Assembly: GCA_023266235.1 (NCBI GenBank)
Contig: JAHFRL010000016.1
Location: 1 to 53,774 of the forward strand
Direction of reading: 5' to 3'
DNA: 53,774 nt
Source: Betaproteobacteria bacterium
Lineage (GTDB): Bacteria > Pseudomonadota > Gammaproteobacteria > Burkholderiales > SG8-41
The notes under the pieces were generated by a model. It worked only from the letters and a program-made list of their open reading frames with translations. It searched no databases and was not told the origin of the DNA. Position 1 is the stretch's first letter. Every line of letters starts with the position of its first letter. This document shows, piece after piece, positions 26,599 through 34,793 of the stretch. Position numbers and translations under genes: made by a program.

Positions 26599-27453
26599 TT
26601 GAAAACTTTAATTCTCGCCTTCGTGTTTGCATGCGTGTGCGCCGCGCCGTCAATTGCCGCCGAGCCGCAGGGCGTGCTGAAGAAAATCAAGGCCGCCAGA
26701 ACCATCACGCTTGGCTACAGCGAAGCGGCAGCGCCGTTTTCATTCGTCGGCGATGACAACCGGCCGCAGGGTTATTCGATCGATCTCTGCAAGCGCATTG
26801 CCGACGGCATTCAGCAGCAGCTCGGGCTCGCCGAACTCACTATCAAATGGGTCAAGGTGAACGTCGAAACCCGTATCCCGGCAGTGATGAAAGGCGCGGT
26901 GGATATCGAGTGCGGCGCGACGACGCACACCCTGACGCGCCAGGAAAAAGTCGATTTCAGCAGCATGACTTTCGTCGACGGCGGCAGCTACATCAGCAAG
27001 CTCAGATCCAATATCGCGACGCTCAAGGACCTCAACGGCAAGCGCATCAGCGTGATTCCCGGCACCACCACCGAGAAAGTGCTCCAGGCCGCGCTCGACC
27101 AGGCCCGGGTCAAGGCGGAGATCGTTGCCGTGCACACCCATGCTGAGGGTTTCGCGGCATTGCGCGAAGGCACCATCGATGCCTACGCATCCGATCGCAT
27201 GATCCTGATCGGGCTCGCGCTGGGCGCGCTCGACGTTGCTTCCTACCGCTTGAGCGACGAGATGTTCTCGTACGAGCCGTATGCGCTGATGATGCGGCGC
27301 GACGCCGATTTCCGGCTCGCGGTCAACCGCGAACTCGCGCGGCTCTACCGCAGCGGCGACATCATCAACCTTTACGCGCGCTGGTACGGGCCGCTCGGCG
27401 AGCCGAGCACGCTGCTCAAAGCGATGTATTTCCTGAACAGCCTGCCGGAATAA
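26599..27453 (+). CDS. amino-acid ABC transporter substrate-binding protein (PBP2 type)
   Basis: 284 residues. Signal peptide to APSIAAEP, then ARTITLGYSEAAAPFSFVGDDNRPQGYSIDLCKRI, the classic polar amino-acid binding fold with the aromatic/Arg ligand set (DIECGATTHTLTRQEKVDFS), as in GltI/aspartate-glutamate binders. The start is TTG at 26599, with AAGGAG about 7 bp upstream. No permease or ATPase gene is adjacent, so it is an orphan binding protein that may serve a transporter encoded elsewhere or act as a sensor. Confidence 0.87.
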   Translation: MKTLILAFVFACVCAAPSIAAEPQGVLKKIKAARTITLGYSEAAAPFSFVGDDNRPQGYSIDLCKRIADGIQQQLGLAELTIKWVKVNVETRIPAVMKGAVDIECGATTHTLTRQEKVDFSSMTFVDGGSYISKLRSNIATLKDLNGKRISVIPGTTTEKVLQAALDQARVKAEIVAVHTHAEGFAALREGTIDAYASDRMILIGLALGALDVASYRLSDEMFSYEPYALMMRRDADFRLAVNRELARLYRSGDIINLYARWYGPLGEPSTLLKAMYFLNSLPE

Positions 27454-27474
27454 TTGCGGGCGCTCTGCGGCGCC

Positions 27475-27503
27475 GCCGGGTGGAGGCAGGGTCGGCACCC
27501 GGC
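27475..27503. terminator. hairpin between convergent genes
   Basis: A perfect 8-bp stem, GCCGGGTG (27475-27482) and CACCCGGC (27496-27503), with a 13-nt loop, between the binding-protein gene and ackA. No real T-tract follows on either side, so its efficiency is uncertain. Confidence 0.45.
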
Positions 27504-27509
27504 TTCCCG

Positions 27510-28712
27510 CTAGCGTGCGGTGAGCGCACTGCGCGTATGCAGCGCGATCATCAGCTCCTCGTTGGCCGGGATCACCCATGCTGACACGCGACTCGAGGAG
27601 GTGCTGATGCGCGGCCCGCCGGCGGCGTTGGCGGCAGGGTCGAGTTCCACGCCGAGCCAACCCGCGTCGCGGCATACGCGCTCGCGGATTGCGACGGCAT
27701 GCTCGCCGATACCGGCGGTGAACACCAAAGCGTCGAGACCACCCAGCGCGGCGGTGAGGGAGCCGAGTTCCCGCCCGATGCGATAAACGAAGAGATCTAT
27801 CGCGAGCCTGGCGCGCGGATCATCACTCGCGAGCAGTACCCGCATGTCGCTCGTGATGCCCGACACGCCGAGCAGCCCCGACTGCTGGTAGATGAGTTTT
27901 TCGATCGCGCGCGCGTCCATCTTCAGCTCGTCCATCAGGTAGAGCATCACGCCCGGGTCCAGCGCGCCGCAGCGCGTGCCCATCGGCAGGCCTTCGACGG
28001 CGGTAAATCCCATCGTGCTGGTCACGCTTTGGCCGGCCTTGATCGCGCACATGCTGGCGCCGTTGCCAAGGTGCAGCATCACCGACCGGCCGCGCGCGGC
28101 CCTGGTGTCATATTGAGGCAGCACCGAGGCGATGTACTCGTAGGACAGGCCGTGAAAACCGTACCGTCGCACGCCGCGCTCCGTGATGGATGGCGGCAGC
28201 GCAAACGCCTGCGCGAGCTCCGGCTGGGCGCGATGAAACGCGGTGTCAAAGCACGCGACCTGCGGCAACTGCGGCGCGCGCTCGGTAATGATGCGGATCG
28301 GCGCCAGATTGTGCGGCTGGTGCAGCGGCGCGAGCGGAATGAATTTCTCGAGGCTTGCCAGCACGTCCGCGTTGATGAGCGTCGGCGCCGAGTATTTGAG
28401 TCCGCCGTGCACGACCCGGTGGCCGACGGCAATCAGGCGGTGATCGTCGCGATGGCTGCGCAGGAATTCGATCAGGTAGGCAATCGCGCCGGCATCGCCC
28501 AGACTCGCGCCGTCGCCCCACTTGCGGGCGCTGATCTCTGTACCGGCCGCGTCCATCGCGGTGAAGTGCGGCGCGGTATAAAGCCCCTCGATCTGGCCGT
28601 GCAACGCGAGCTCGGGCTGCTGAGCGCGCTCGAGGAACAGGGAGAACTTGATGCTCGAGGAGCCGGCGTTGAGGACGAGGATTGCATCTGCCACCGCGTC
28701 ACCCGACTGCAT
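27510..28712 (-). CDS. ackA: acetate kinase AckA
   Basis: 400 residues from the ATG at 28712. ATP-dependent acetyl phosphate/acetate interconversion in the cytoplasm. The signatures are all present: LVLNAGSSSIKFSLF, VGHRVVHGG, CFDTAFHRAQPE, RYGFHGLSYEY, HLGNGASMCAI and FTAGIGEHA. An upstream in-frame start at 28778 would add an Arg-rich, unlikely N-terminus. No pta or phosphoketolase gene is adjacent, which is unusual since ackA is commonly paired with one of them. Confidence 0.94.
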   Translation of the reverse strand: MQSGDAVADAILVLNAGSSSIKFSLFLERAQQPELALHGQIEGLYTAPHFTAMDAAGTEISARKWGDGASLGDAGAIAYLIEFLRSHRDDHRLIAVGHRVVHGGLKYSAPTLINADVLASLEKFIPLAPLHQPHNLAPIRIITERAPQLPQVACFDTAFHRAQPELAQAFALPPSITERGVRRYGFHGLSYEYIASVLPQYDTRAARGRSVMLHLGNGASMCAIKAGQSVTSTMGFTAVEGLPMGTRCGALDPGVMLYLMDELKMDARAIEKLIYQQSGLLGVSGITSDMRVLLASDDPRARLAIDLFVYRIGRELGSLTAALGGLDALVFTAGIGEHAVAIRERVCRDAGWLGVELDPAANAAGGPRISTSSSRVSAWVIPANEELMIALHTRSALTAR

Positions 28713-29222
28713 TACCACCGTCGCGGCGCGTTGCGCGCGCCGCGGGCGCCGCGCAAACGGCCACCGCCGGCAAGGCATGGAAATGAATCTGATAGTGGCA
28801 CGAGGCGGCGCGACGCGCCAATGCGATGACTGTCATGACGTGGGGTTCCCTGACGAAGGCGGAACTGGCGGCCTTGCCTGGTCAATATAATGTATTCGGG
28901 GCTGCAGACGCCACCCGGTGTCCGCCGTGACGGCGCAACTCGGCATTCAGGCAGGCTGCCCCGGCAGGCGGAAACCTGCGATAATAGCGGCCTTTACGCC
29001 GAGGCTTGCCGCCGTGCAGGCCTTTTTTGTTGCGCCATCCGTGTCGAGCTGCCGCCAAATCAGGGATTTGGATGCCGGATTCGCGCCGGCCGGGAACCAC
29101 GCGTAAGGTCGCTTGGTCAATAAGCAGCGGCGGACCGGATAGGTGCGGTGCGACTCCGCTGCAGCGGGCAAAAAATCGTATGCGGCCGGCGTATCTGCCG
29201 GCGTCGCGACGGAGGAAGAACC
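28713..29222. other. 510-bp gap between ackA and the Gld-type ABC operon
   Basis: Divergent gap. No frame in it looks coding. A GC-rich stretch with a GCGGC/GCCGC inverted pair is followed by six T at 29023-29028, a possible terminator for + transcription. A TATAAT at 28886-28891 has no partner at the right distance. The ABC operon promoter is probably in the second half, but I cannot place it. Confidence 0.4.
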
Positions 29223-30182
29223 ATGATCAAGGTCGAAAATCTGGTGAAGTCGTTCGGCGCGAAGCGCGCCGTGGATGACATATCTTTCAGCGTCGAGCGC
29301 GGCGAGGTGCTCGGGTTTCTCGGGCCGAACGGCGCCGGCAAGTCGACCACCATGCGCATCGTGACCGGGTTTTACCCGCCGACTTCGGGCCGGGTGACGG
29401 TGGGCGGCTTCGACATCGTCGAGAACCCGATCGCCGCCAAGCGGCTCATCGGCTATCTGCCCGAAAATGCGCCGGGCTACGCCGAGATGACCGTGCACGG
29501 TTTCCTGAGCTTCGTCGCGGAACTGCGCGGGCTCACGGGCGAGGTGAAAAAGAAAGCGATCCAGCGCGCGGTCGAAACCTGCTCCCTTGACGGGGTGCTG
29601 TATCAGACCATCGATACGCTGTCGAAAGGTTACAAGCACCGAACCTGCCTCGCTCAGTCGATCCTCCACGACCCTGACATCCTGATCCTCGACGAGCCGA
29701 CCGACGGACTCGATCCCAACCAGAAGCACGAAGTGAGGGGGCTCATCAAGCGTATGGGCGAGCACAAGGCAATCGTGTTTTCGACCCATATCCTCGAAGA
29801 AATCGAAGCGGCGTGCACGCGCGTCATCATCATCGACCGCGGCAAGATCGTCGCCAACGGCACGCCGCAGGAGTTGAAAGCGCGCTCCGAGCTGGCCGGC
29901 GCGGTGCGTCTCAAAACGCGCGGTGTTACCGCTGCAACGCTCGATGAAAAGTTGTCGGCGCTTGCCGCCAGGGTCGAGATCCTGTTTCAGGACGGTGCGC
30001 AAGCCGAGGTGCGTGCTTATCCGCGCGAGCGTGGCGTGAACGGCGCATTCGCCGGCAGCATCGCCGAGCTCGCACGGCACGAAAACTGGAAGCTCGACGA
30101 AATTCACGTCGAGGAGGGCCGTCTCGACGAAGTATTCCACAGCATCACGCTGCCCGATACTGTCAAAGGGGCGGCACGATGA
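29223..30182 (+). CDS. Gld-type ABC transporter, ATP-binding protein
   Basis: 319 residues from the ATG at 29223 (GAGGAAGAACC upstream). Walker A GPNGAGKST, Q-loop LPENAPGYAEM, Walker B ILILDEPTDGLDPNQ, and H-loop FSTHILEE. The signature reads LSKGYKHR, as in GldA/NosF-like ATPases. The C-terminal extension of about 90 residues is usual for this group. First of four overlapping genes (ATPase, ABC-2 permease, GldG-like, DUF4340). Homologues in Bacteroidetes serve gliding; in proteobacteria the role is not established. Confidence 0.88.
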   Translation: MIKVENLVKSFGAKRAVDDISFSVERGEVLGFLGPNGAGKSTTMRIVTGFYPPTSGRVTVGGFDIVENPIAAKRLIGYLPENAPGYAEMTVHGFLSFVAELRGLTGEVKKKAIQRAVETCSLDGVLYQTIDTLSKGYKHRTCLAQSILHDPDILILDEPTDGLDPNQKHEVRGLIKRMGEHKAIVFSTHILEEIEAACTRVIIIDRGKIVANGTPQELKARSELAGAVRLKTRGVTAATLDEKLSALAARVEILFQDGAQAEVRAYPRERGVNGAFAGSIAELARHENWKLDEIHVEEGRLDEVFHSITLPDTVKGAAR

Positions 30183-30922
30183 ACGCATGGATCAATATCA
30201 AAGCCATTATGAAGCGCGAGCTCGGCGGCTATTTCACATCGCCGGTGGCGTACGTGTTCCTCGTCATCTTCCTGCTGCTCACGGGGTTCTTCACGTTCAC
30301 GGTCGGCAATTTCTTCGAGCGCGGCGAGGCCTCCCTGGTGTCGTTCTTCACCTGGCACCCGTGGCTGTACCTGTTCCTGGTGCCGGCCGCCGGCATGCGG
30401 CTGTGGTCGGAGGAGCGCCGGCTCGGCACGATGGAATTGCTGCTGACGATGCCGGTCACGACCTGGCAGGCGATCGTCGGCAAGTTCCTCGCGTCGTGGC
30501 TGTTCCTGATCATCGCGCTCGCGCTCACCTTTCCGGTGTGGATCACCGTCAACTGGCTGGGCAATCCCGACAACGGCGTGATCGTCGCCGGCTACGTCGG
30601 CAGCGCGCTGCTCGCGGGCGCTTATCTCGCAATCAGCTGCATGACCTCAGCGATGACGCGAAATCAGGTGATCAGCTTCATCGTGTCCGTGATGATCTGC
30701 CTGTTCCTGATCCTGGCTGGCTTCACGCCGGTCACCGACCTGCTGGTGCGCTGGGCGAGCCCGGTGCTGGTGCAGACCATCGCCGCGTTCAGCGTCATGA
30801 CGCATTTCGAGGGCTTCCAGCGTGGTGTGATCGATTTGCGCGACGTGGTGTTCTTCGTCTCGTTGATCGGCTTCGCGCTGTTTACCACCGGCGTCATCAT
30901 CCGCGGTCACCGCGCGGGCTGA
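30179..30922 (+). CDS. Gld-type ABC-2 permease (GldF-like)
   Basis: 247 residues, six hydrophobic spans. IKAIMKRELGGYFTSPVAYVFLVIFLLLTG is the strongly conserved GldF-type N-terminus, and RLWSEERRLGTMELLLTMPVT the following cytoplasmic motif. The ATG overlaps the ATPase stop (ATGA). It forms the membrane part with the previous gene. Confidence 0.88.
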   Translation: MNAWINIKAIMKRELGGYFTSPVAYVFLVIFLLLTGFFTFTVGNFFERGEASLVSFFTWHPWLYLFLVPAAGMRLWSEERRLGTMELLLTMPVTTWQAIVGKFLASWLFLIIALALTFPVWITVNWLGNPDNGVIVAGYVGSALLAGAYLAISCMTSAMTRNQVISFIVSVMICLFLILAGFTPVTDLLVRWASPVLVQTIAAFSVMTHFEGFQRGVIDLRDVVFFVSLIGFALFTTGVIIRGHRAG

Positions 30923-30940
30923 GGGGCGAGGAGACCAGTC

Positions 30941-32836
30941 ATGCATAAAAAGCACCTCGAATCGATGCTCTATTCCGCCGGCGGCGTGGTCGCGATGCTG
31001 GTGATCCTGATTGCGGTCAACTTCATCATCAGCGCGCTCAACCTGCGGGTCGATCTGACGCAGGGCAGCGTCTATACGCTGTCGCCCGGCACCAAGGCGA
31101 TCCTGTCCAAACTCGAAGCGCCGGTGAAGATCCGTTACTACTACTCGCAGGGCAGCAGCGCGTTACCGGTCAGTCTCAAGACGTTTGCCAAGCGCGTCGA
31201 AGACCTGCTGGGTGAATACAGGCGCGCGGGTAACGGCAAAGTCATCATCGAGAAGCTCAATCCCGAGCCCGATTCCGACGCCGAAGACTCGGCCACGCTC
31301 GACGGCATCGACGGTCAGTTGACCAATACCCAGGAAAAATTCTACCTGGGGCTGTCAGTGAACTTCCTCGATCAGAAGGCGGCGCTGCCGGTGCTCGCAC
31401 CCGACCGCGAGCAACTGCTCGAGTACGACATCACGCGCGCGATCTCGCGCGTGGCGTCGACCAGCAAGCCGGTGGTCGGCATCATGAGCGGCCTGCCGGT
31501 GCTGGGGCGGCCGTTGAACCCGATGCTGAAACAGCAGCCGACCACGCCGTGGGCGCTCGCCACCGAGTTGCAGAATATCTTCACCGTCAAGAAAATCGAG
31601 CTCACCGCCGATAAGATACCCGACGACATCAAGGTGTTGCTGGTGATCCATCCGCGCGATATTTCGGAGACGACCGAATACGCGCTCGACCAGTTCATTT
31701 TGCGTGGAGGCAAGCTGATCGCGTTCCTCGATTCGTACGCGTATTTCGACCAGCAACCCGACATGCAGAATCCGTTCGGCGGCAACAACGCCGGCCAGTC
31801 GACGTTCTACCGGTTGCTCAAGCACTGGGGGTTCGGCATGGAAATGGGCAAAGTGGTCGCCGATCTGACCTACGCGAGCGGCGCCGGGCCGCGCATTCTG
31901 CCGACGCTGCTGGCGCTGACGCCCGACGCGCTCAACAAGGACGACGTGGTCACAAGCCAGGTCGGCACCATGCTGATGCCGTTCGCGAGCGTGTTCACCG
32001 GCAAGCCGGCCGAGGGGCTGACCGAGACGGTGCTCGCACAGACCTCGCCGAACTCGATGCTGGTCGATCTGATCATCGCGACGCTGTCGGGCGAGCCGTC
32101 GACGCGCGGCTTCCAGCCGTCCGGTTCGCCGTACACGCTCGCGCTGCGGCTCACCGGCAAATTCAAGACCGCTTTCCCCGAAGGCAAGCCCAAACCCTAC
32201 GCGCCGCCGTCCAGAGACCCGAAAAAATCCGGGGCCGAGACTAAGGACGCCAAGACCGAGCCGCAGCTCAAGGAATCGGCGCAGGAGAACTCGGTGGTGC
32301 TGGTGTCCGACGTCGATATGCTGACCGACGGCGCTGCAGTCGAAGTGCAGGAAGTCTTCGGCCAGCGGCTGGTCGTGCCGCGCAACGGCAACCTTAATTT
32401 TGCGCAAAGCTTGGTCGAGCAGGTGGCCGGCGATTTCGACCTCACCAAACTACGCAGCCGCGCGGCATTCACGCGGCCGCTCGCCGTGGTCCAGCAAATG
32501 GAAGCGCGCGCGCAGCAGAGCTATCTCGGCAAGATCAAGGAACTCGAGGACAGCCTCAGTCAAACGCAGGAGAAGCTCGTCGCCATGCAGAAACAGCGCG
32601 CCAGCGCGCAGGCCTCGGTCATGTCCCCGGAGCAGCAGGCGGAAGTCGAGAACTTCAAGAAGAAGGCGATCGAGACCCGCAAGGATCTCAAGGAGCTGCG
32701 CAAGAACCTGCGCGTCGAGAGCGACGCGCTGCAGTTCTGGACCAAGGTCGTCAATATCGGTCTGGTCCCGCTGCTGGTGGTGATGCTCGGCATCGGGCTC
32801 GCGGTTGCGCGCAGGCGAAAGGTGGTCACAAAATGA
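30941..32836 (+). CDS. GldG-like ABC auxiliary membrane protein
   Basis: 631 residues. N-terminal transmembrane segment (SAGGVVAMLVILIAVNFIISALN), then the GldG/IFT52-like periplasmic region: RVDLTQGSVYTLSPGTKAIL, YYYSQGSSALPVSL, VGIMSGLPVLG, and LLVIHPRDISETTEYALDQF. Residues about 520-600 are a coiled coil (KIKELEDSLSQTQEKLVAMQKQ), and a second membrane span lies at the end (VNIGLVPLLVVMLGIGLAV). It is thought to couple substrate to the ABC-2 exporter. It overlaps the DUF4340 gene by 4 bp. Confidence 0.85.
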   Translation: MHKKHLESMLYSAGGVVAMLVILIAVNFIISALNLRVDLTQGSVYTLSPGTKAILSKLEAPVKIRYYYSQGSSALPVSLKTFAKRVEDLLGEYRRAGNGKVIIEKLNPEPDSDAEDSATLDGIDGQLTNTQEKFYLGLSVNFLDQKAALPVLAPDREQLLEYDITRAISRVASTSKPVVGIMSGLPVLGRPLNPMLKQQPTTPWALATELQNIFTVKKIELTADKIPDDIKVLLVIHPRDISETTEYALDQFILRGGKLIAFLDSYAYFDQQPDMQNPFGGNNAGQSTFYRLLKHWGFGMEMGKVVADLTYASGAGPRILPTLLALTPDALNKDDVVTSQVGTMLMPFASVFTGKPAEGLTETVLAQTSPNSMLVDLIIATLSGEPSTRGFQPSGSPYTLALRLTGKFKTAFPEGKPKPYAPPSRDPKKSGAETKDAKTEPQLKESAQENSVVLVSDVDMLTDGAAVEVQEVFGQRLVVPRNGNLNFAQSLVEQVAGDFDLTKLRSRAAFTRPLAVVQQMEARAQQSYLGKIKELEDSLSQTQEKLVAMQKQRASAQASVMSPEQQAEVENFKKKAIETRKDLKELRKNLRVESDALQFWTKVVNIGLVPLLVVMLGIGLAVARRRKVVTK

Positions 32837-33975
32837 ACCGCAAGAGCTTTCTGGTTTTGCTCGGCCTGGTGCTGGCGCTCGGCGGCGTGGGGCTCGCGTT
32901 GTTCTGGCAGGATCTTGCCGCGTGGCGCAGCGCCGATGCCAAAATCGGCTCCAAGCTGTTCGACAAGCTGCCGGTCAACGATGTCGCGCAGATTCGCTTC
33001 ATCGACGCTAAAGGAGAGGTCACGCTCACGCTCAAGGATCGGCGCTGGAGCGTCAAACAACGCGGCGATTACAGCGCAAACTATCAGGATATCGGCGATC
33101 TGCTGGTGAAGCTGCCCGATCTCAAAGTGGTGCAAACCGAGAACGTCGGCGCTGCACTCCTGCCGCGGCTCAACCTGGTCCGGCCGGGCAAGGATGCCAA
33201 GAGCGCGGACAGCGCCGGGACACTGCTCGAGTTGAGCGACAAGGGCGGCAAGGTGATCGGCAGCCTGCTGCTCGGCAAGAAAGTTATCAAGATTGAAGAC
33301 AGTCCGCTGCCGATCAAGCAGGAAATCCCCGTCGGACGTTATGTTTTGAGCCCCGGCAATCAGAGCGTGCTCGTGATTTCCGAGGCGTTGAAAAACGCCG
33401 ACGCGAATCCCGCGCAGTGGCTTGCCAAGGATTTTTTCAAGGCTGAGCGCATCAAGTCGCTTACCGCGAGCGGCGAGGGCGTGCAGTGGAAAATCACGCG
33501 CGGCGAGGAGTATGGGCAGTGGAAATTCGCGGCCGGCGGCGGCCAGCTCGATGCGAGCACCGCGGTCGCCGCCGTCAACGCGCTTGCTTCGCTCGCGTTT
33601 GTTGATGTCGCGATCGACGTCAAAGCGGAAAGCTTTGAAAAGCCACGCACCATCGTCGCCGAGACCTTCGACAACCTTTCCTACACCATCAAGCTTGCCC
33701 GGAAGCCGGGCGGCGATGACTATTATCTGTCGGTTGCGGTCGCCGGGGAGCCGCCGCGCGAACGCCGCGCCGAAAAAAACGAGAAAGCCGAGGATAAAGC
33801 GCGGCGCGACAAGCAGTTTGCCGACGACCTCAAGAAACTCGACGAGCGGCTCAAGCTCGAGAAAAGCCTCGCGGCGTGGACTTACGTCGCCGCCGGCAAG
33901 ACGCTCGAGCCGCTGCTCAAGGATCGCGCGCAGCTCATCGCCGCACCACGCAAGCCGTCCGTCCCGGGGCGCTAG
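32833..33975 (+). CDS. DUF4340-domain protein, GldG partner
   Basis: 380 residues. One N-terminal membrane span (FLVLLGLVLALGGVGLALFW), then a periplasmic body of repeated beta units (LFDKLPVNDVAQIRFIDAKGEVTLTLKDRRWSV; LLELSDKGGKVIGSLLLGK), typical of DUF4340 proteins that accompany GldG-like genes. A charged helix (RRAEKNEKAEDKARRDKQ) lies in the last third. Start overlaps the previous stop (ATGA). No experimentally known function. Confidence 0.82.
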   Translation: MNRKSFLVLLGLVLALGGVGLALFWQDLAAWRSADAKIGSKLFDKLPVNDVAQIRFIDAKGEVTLTLKDRRWSVKQRGDYSANYQDIGDLLVKLPDLKVVQTENVGAALLPRLNLVRPGKDAKSADSAGTLLELSDKGGKVIGSLLLGKKVIKIEDSPLPIKQEIPVGRYVLSPGNQSVLVISEALKNADANPAQWLAKDFFKAERIKSLTASGEGVQWKITRGEEYGQWKFAAGGGQLDASTAVAAVNALASLAFVDVAIDVKAESFEKPRTIVAETFDNLSYTIKLARKPGGDDYYLSVAVAGEPPRERRAEKNEKAEDKARRDKQFADDLKKLDERLKLEKSLAAWTYVAAGKTLEPLLKDRAQLIAAPRKPSVPGR

Positions 33976-33989
33976 CCCTGCGCTTGCTG

Positions 33990-34016
33990 CGCTATACTTA
34001 GAGTACAGGTATAGCG
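33990..34016. promoter_or_regulatory. inverted repeat over a -10-like element
   Basis: CGCTATAC (33990-33997) and GTATAGCG (34009-34016) are perfect inverted copies 11 bp apart. TATACT (33994-33999) could be a -10, so the repeat would cover the promoter core and could be an operator. It ends 4 bp before the ATG of the chimera gene, too close for a separate ribosome site; a leaderless or alternative start may be used. Confidence 0.4.
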
Positions 34017-34019
34017 AGC

Positions 34020-34496
34020 ATGACCATGACCCGCGGTGTGCACGATCTGGGCGGCCTGTCGGCCGGCCCGGTCGATCTCAGCGAACACGAACGCACGTTC
34101 TTCGACCAGCGCGTGGACGCCGTGATGCGGCTGCTTACGGACCCGGAAAGCGGCTATTTCACTGTGGACGCGATGCGGCGGGCGATCGAGTCGCTGCCGG
34201 GCGACGATTATTTCGGCCTCGGCTACTACGAGCGCTGGGTGCGCGTGATCCGCCAGCTGGCGCTCGAGACGGGCCTGATCAGCGAGGACGATCTCGCACG
34301 CAAGCTCGCCGAGTTCGGTACTGCACTGCCCGGCGACATCGAAATCCGCGTCGTCGACAGCACCGCCGACACGCGCTACATGGTGCTGCCGCAGCGGCCG
34401 CGCTGCACCGAGCGGCTGAGCGAGGCGGAGCTGGCGGCGCTGGTGACGCGTGACTCGATGATCGGCGTAACGGTGCTGCCCGAACCGCGGCCGTGA
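34020..34496 (+). CDS. nitrile hydratase-like beta-N/alpha-C chimera without metal site
   Basis: 158 residues in one clean frame. Residues 4-95 match the N-terminal helical part of nitrile hydratase beta ([46 protein letters not shown]). Residues 98-158 match the C-terminal part of the alpha subunit ([43 protein letters not shown]). The alpha CxxCSC cysteine cluster that binds Co or Fe, and the SH3-like half of beta, are both missing. A deletion across adjacent beta and alpha genes would produce exactly this. It cannot be an active hydratase by itself; a relic or a new small protein are both possible. Confidence 0.75.
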   Translation: MTMTRGVHDLGGLSAGPVDLSEHERTFFDQRVDAVMRLLTDPESGYFTVDAMRRAIESLPGDDYFGLGYYERWVRVIRQLALETGLISEDDLARKLAEFGTALPGDIEIRVVDSTADTRYMVLPQRPRCTERLSEAELAALVTRDSMIGVTVLPEPRP

Positions 34497-34569
34497 GAGC
34501 GTGTATCCGCGGTTAATTGTTGGCTTGGTATTGCGAGATTGGTTTTAACCACGCAGCAGAAAGCGGCAC

Positions 34570-34767
34570 ATGAAATTCAAGGACATACTCAAATCGCCGG
34601 TGTTTCCGCTCGGGCACCGTTGGGGCTTCGAGAAGCGCAGGAAATACTATGAATCCGAGGTCACCGCGCTGGTGCGCAAAATGCTGGAAGACGAAAGCCT
34701 CCGCGCAGATCAGCGCTTCGCGTGGGAACGCTGGCGCGCCGACGACCGCTTGACCAAAAAACCATAA
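34570..34767 (+). CDS. small hypothetical protein, 65 residues
   Basis: Charged, soluble and probably helical: MKFKDILKSPVFPLGHRWG, then EKRRKYYESEVTALVRKMLED and RFAWERWRADDRLTKKP, with four Trp and many Arg/Lys. I recognise no family. The start at 34570 has only a weak upstream purine run (AGAAAG). It lies between the nitrile-hydratase chimera and a TctC gene, 26 bp before the latter, in the same direction. It may be co-transcribed with it. Confidence 0.5.
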   Translation: MKFKDILKSPVFPLGHRWGFEKRRKYYESEVTALVRKMLEDESLRADQRFAWERWRADDRLTKKP

Positions 34768-34793
34768 TTCAAGCAGCACGGCAAGGACGGGAC

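Noticed and set aside
28886..28891. TATAAT as a promoter for the Gld-type operon
   Set aside because: No -35 element at 15-19 bp and over 330 bp from the first ATG.
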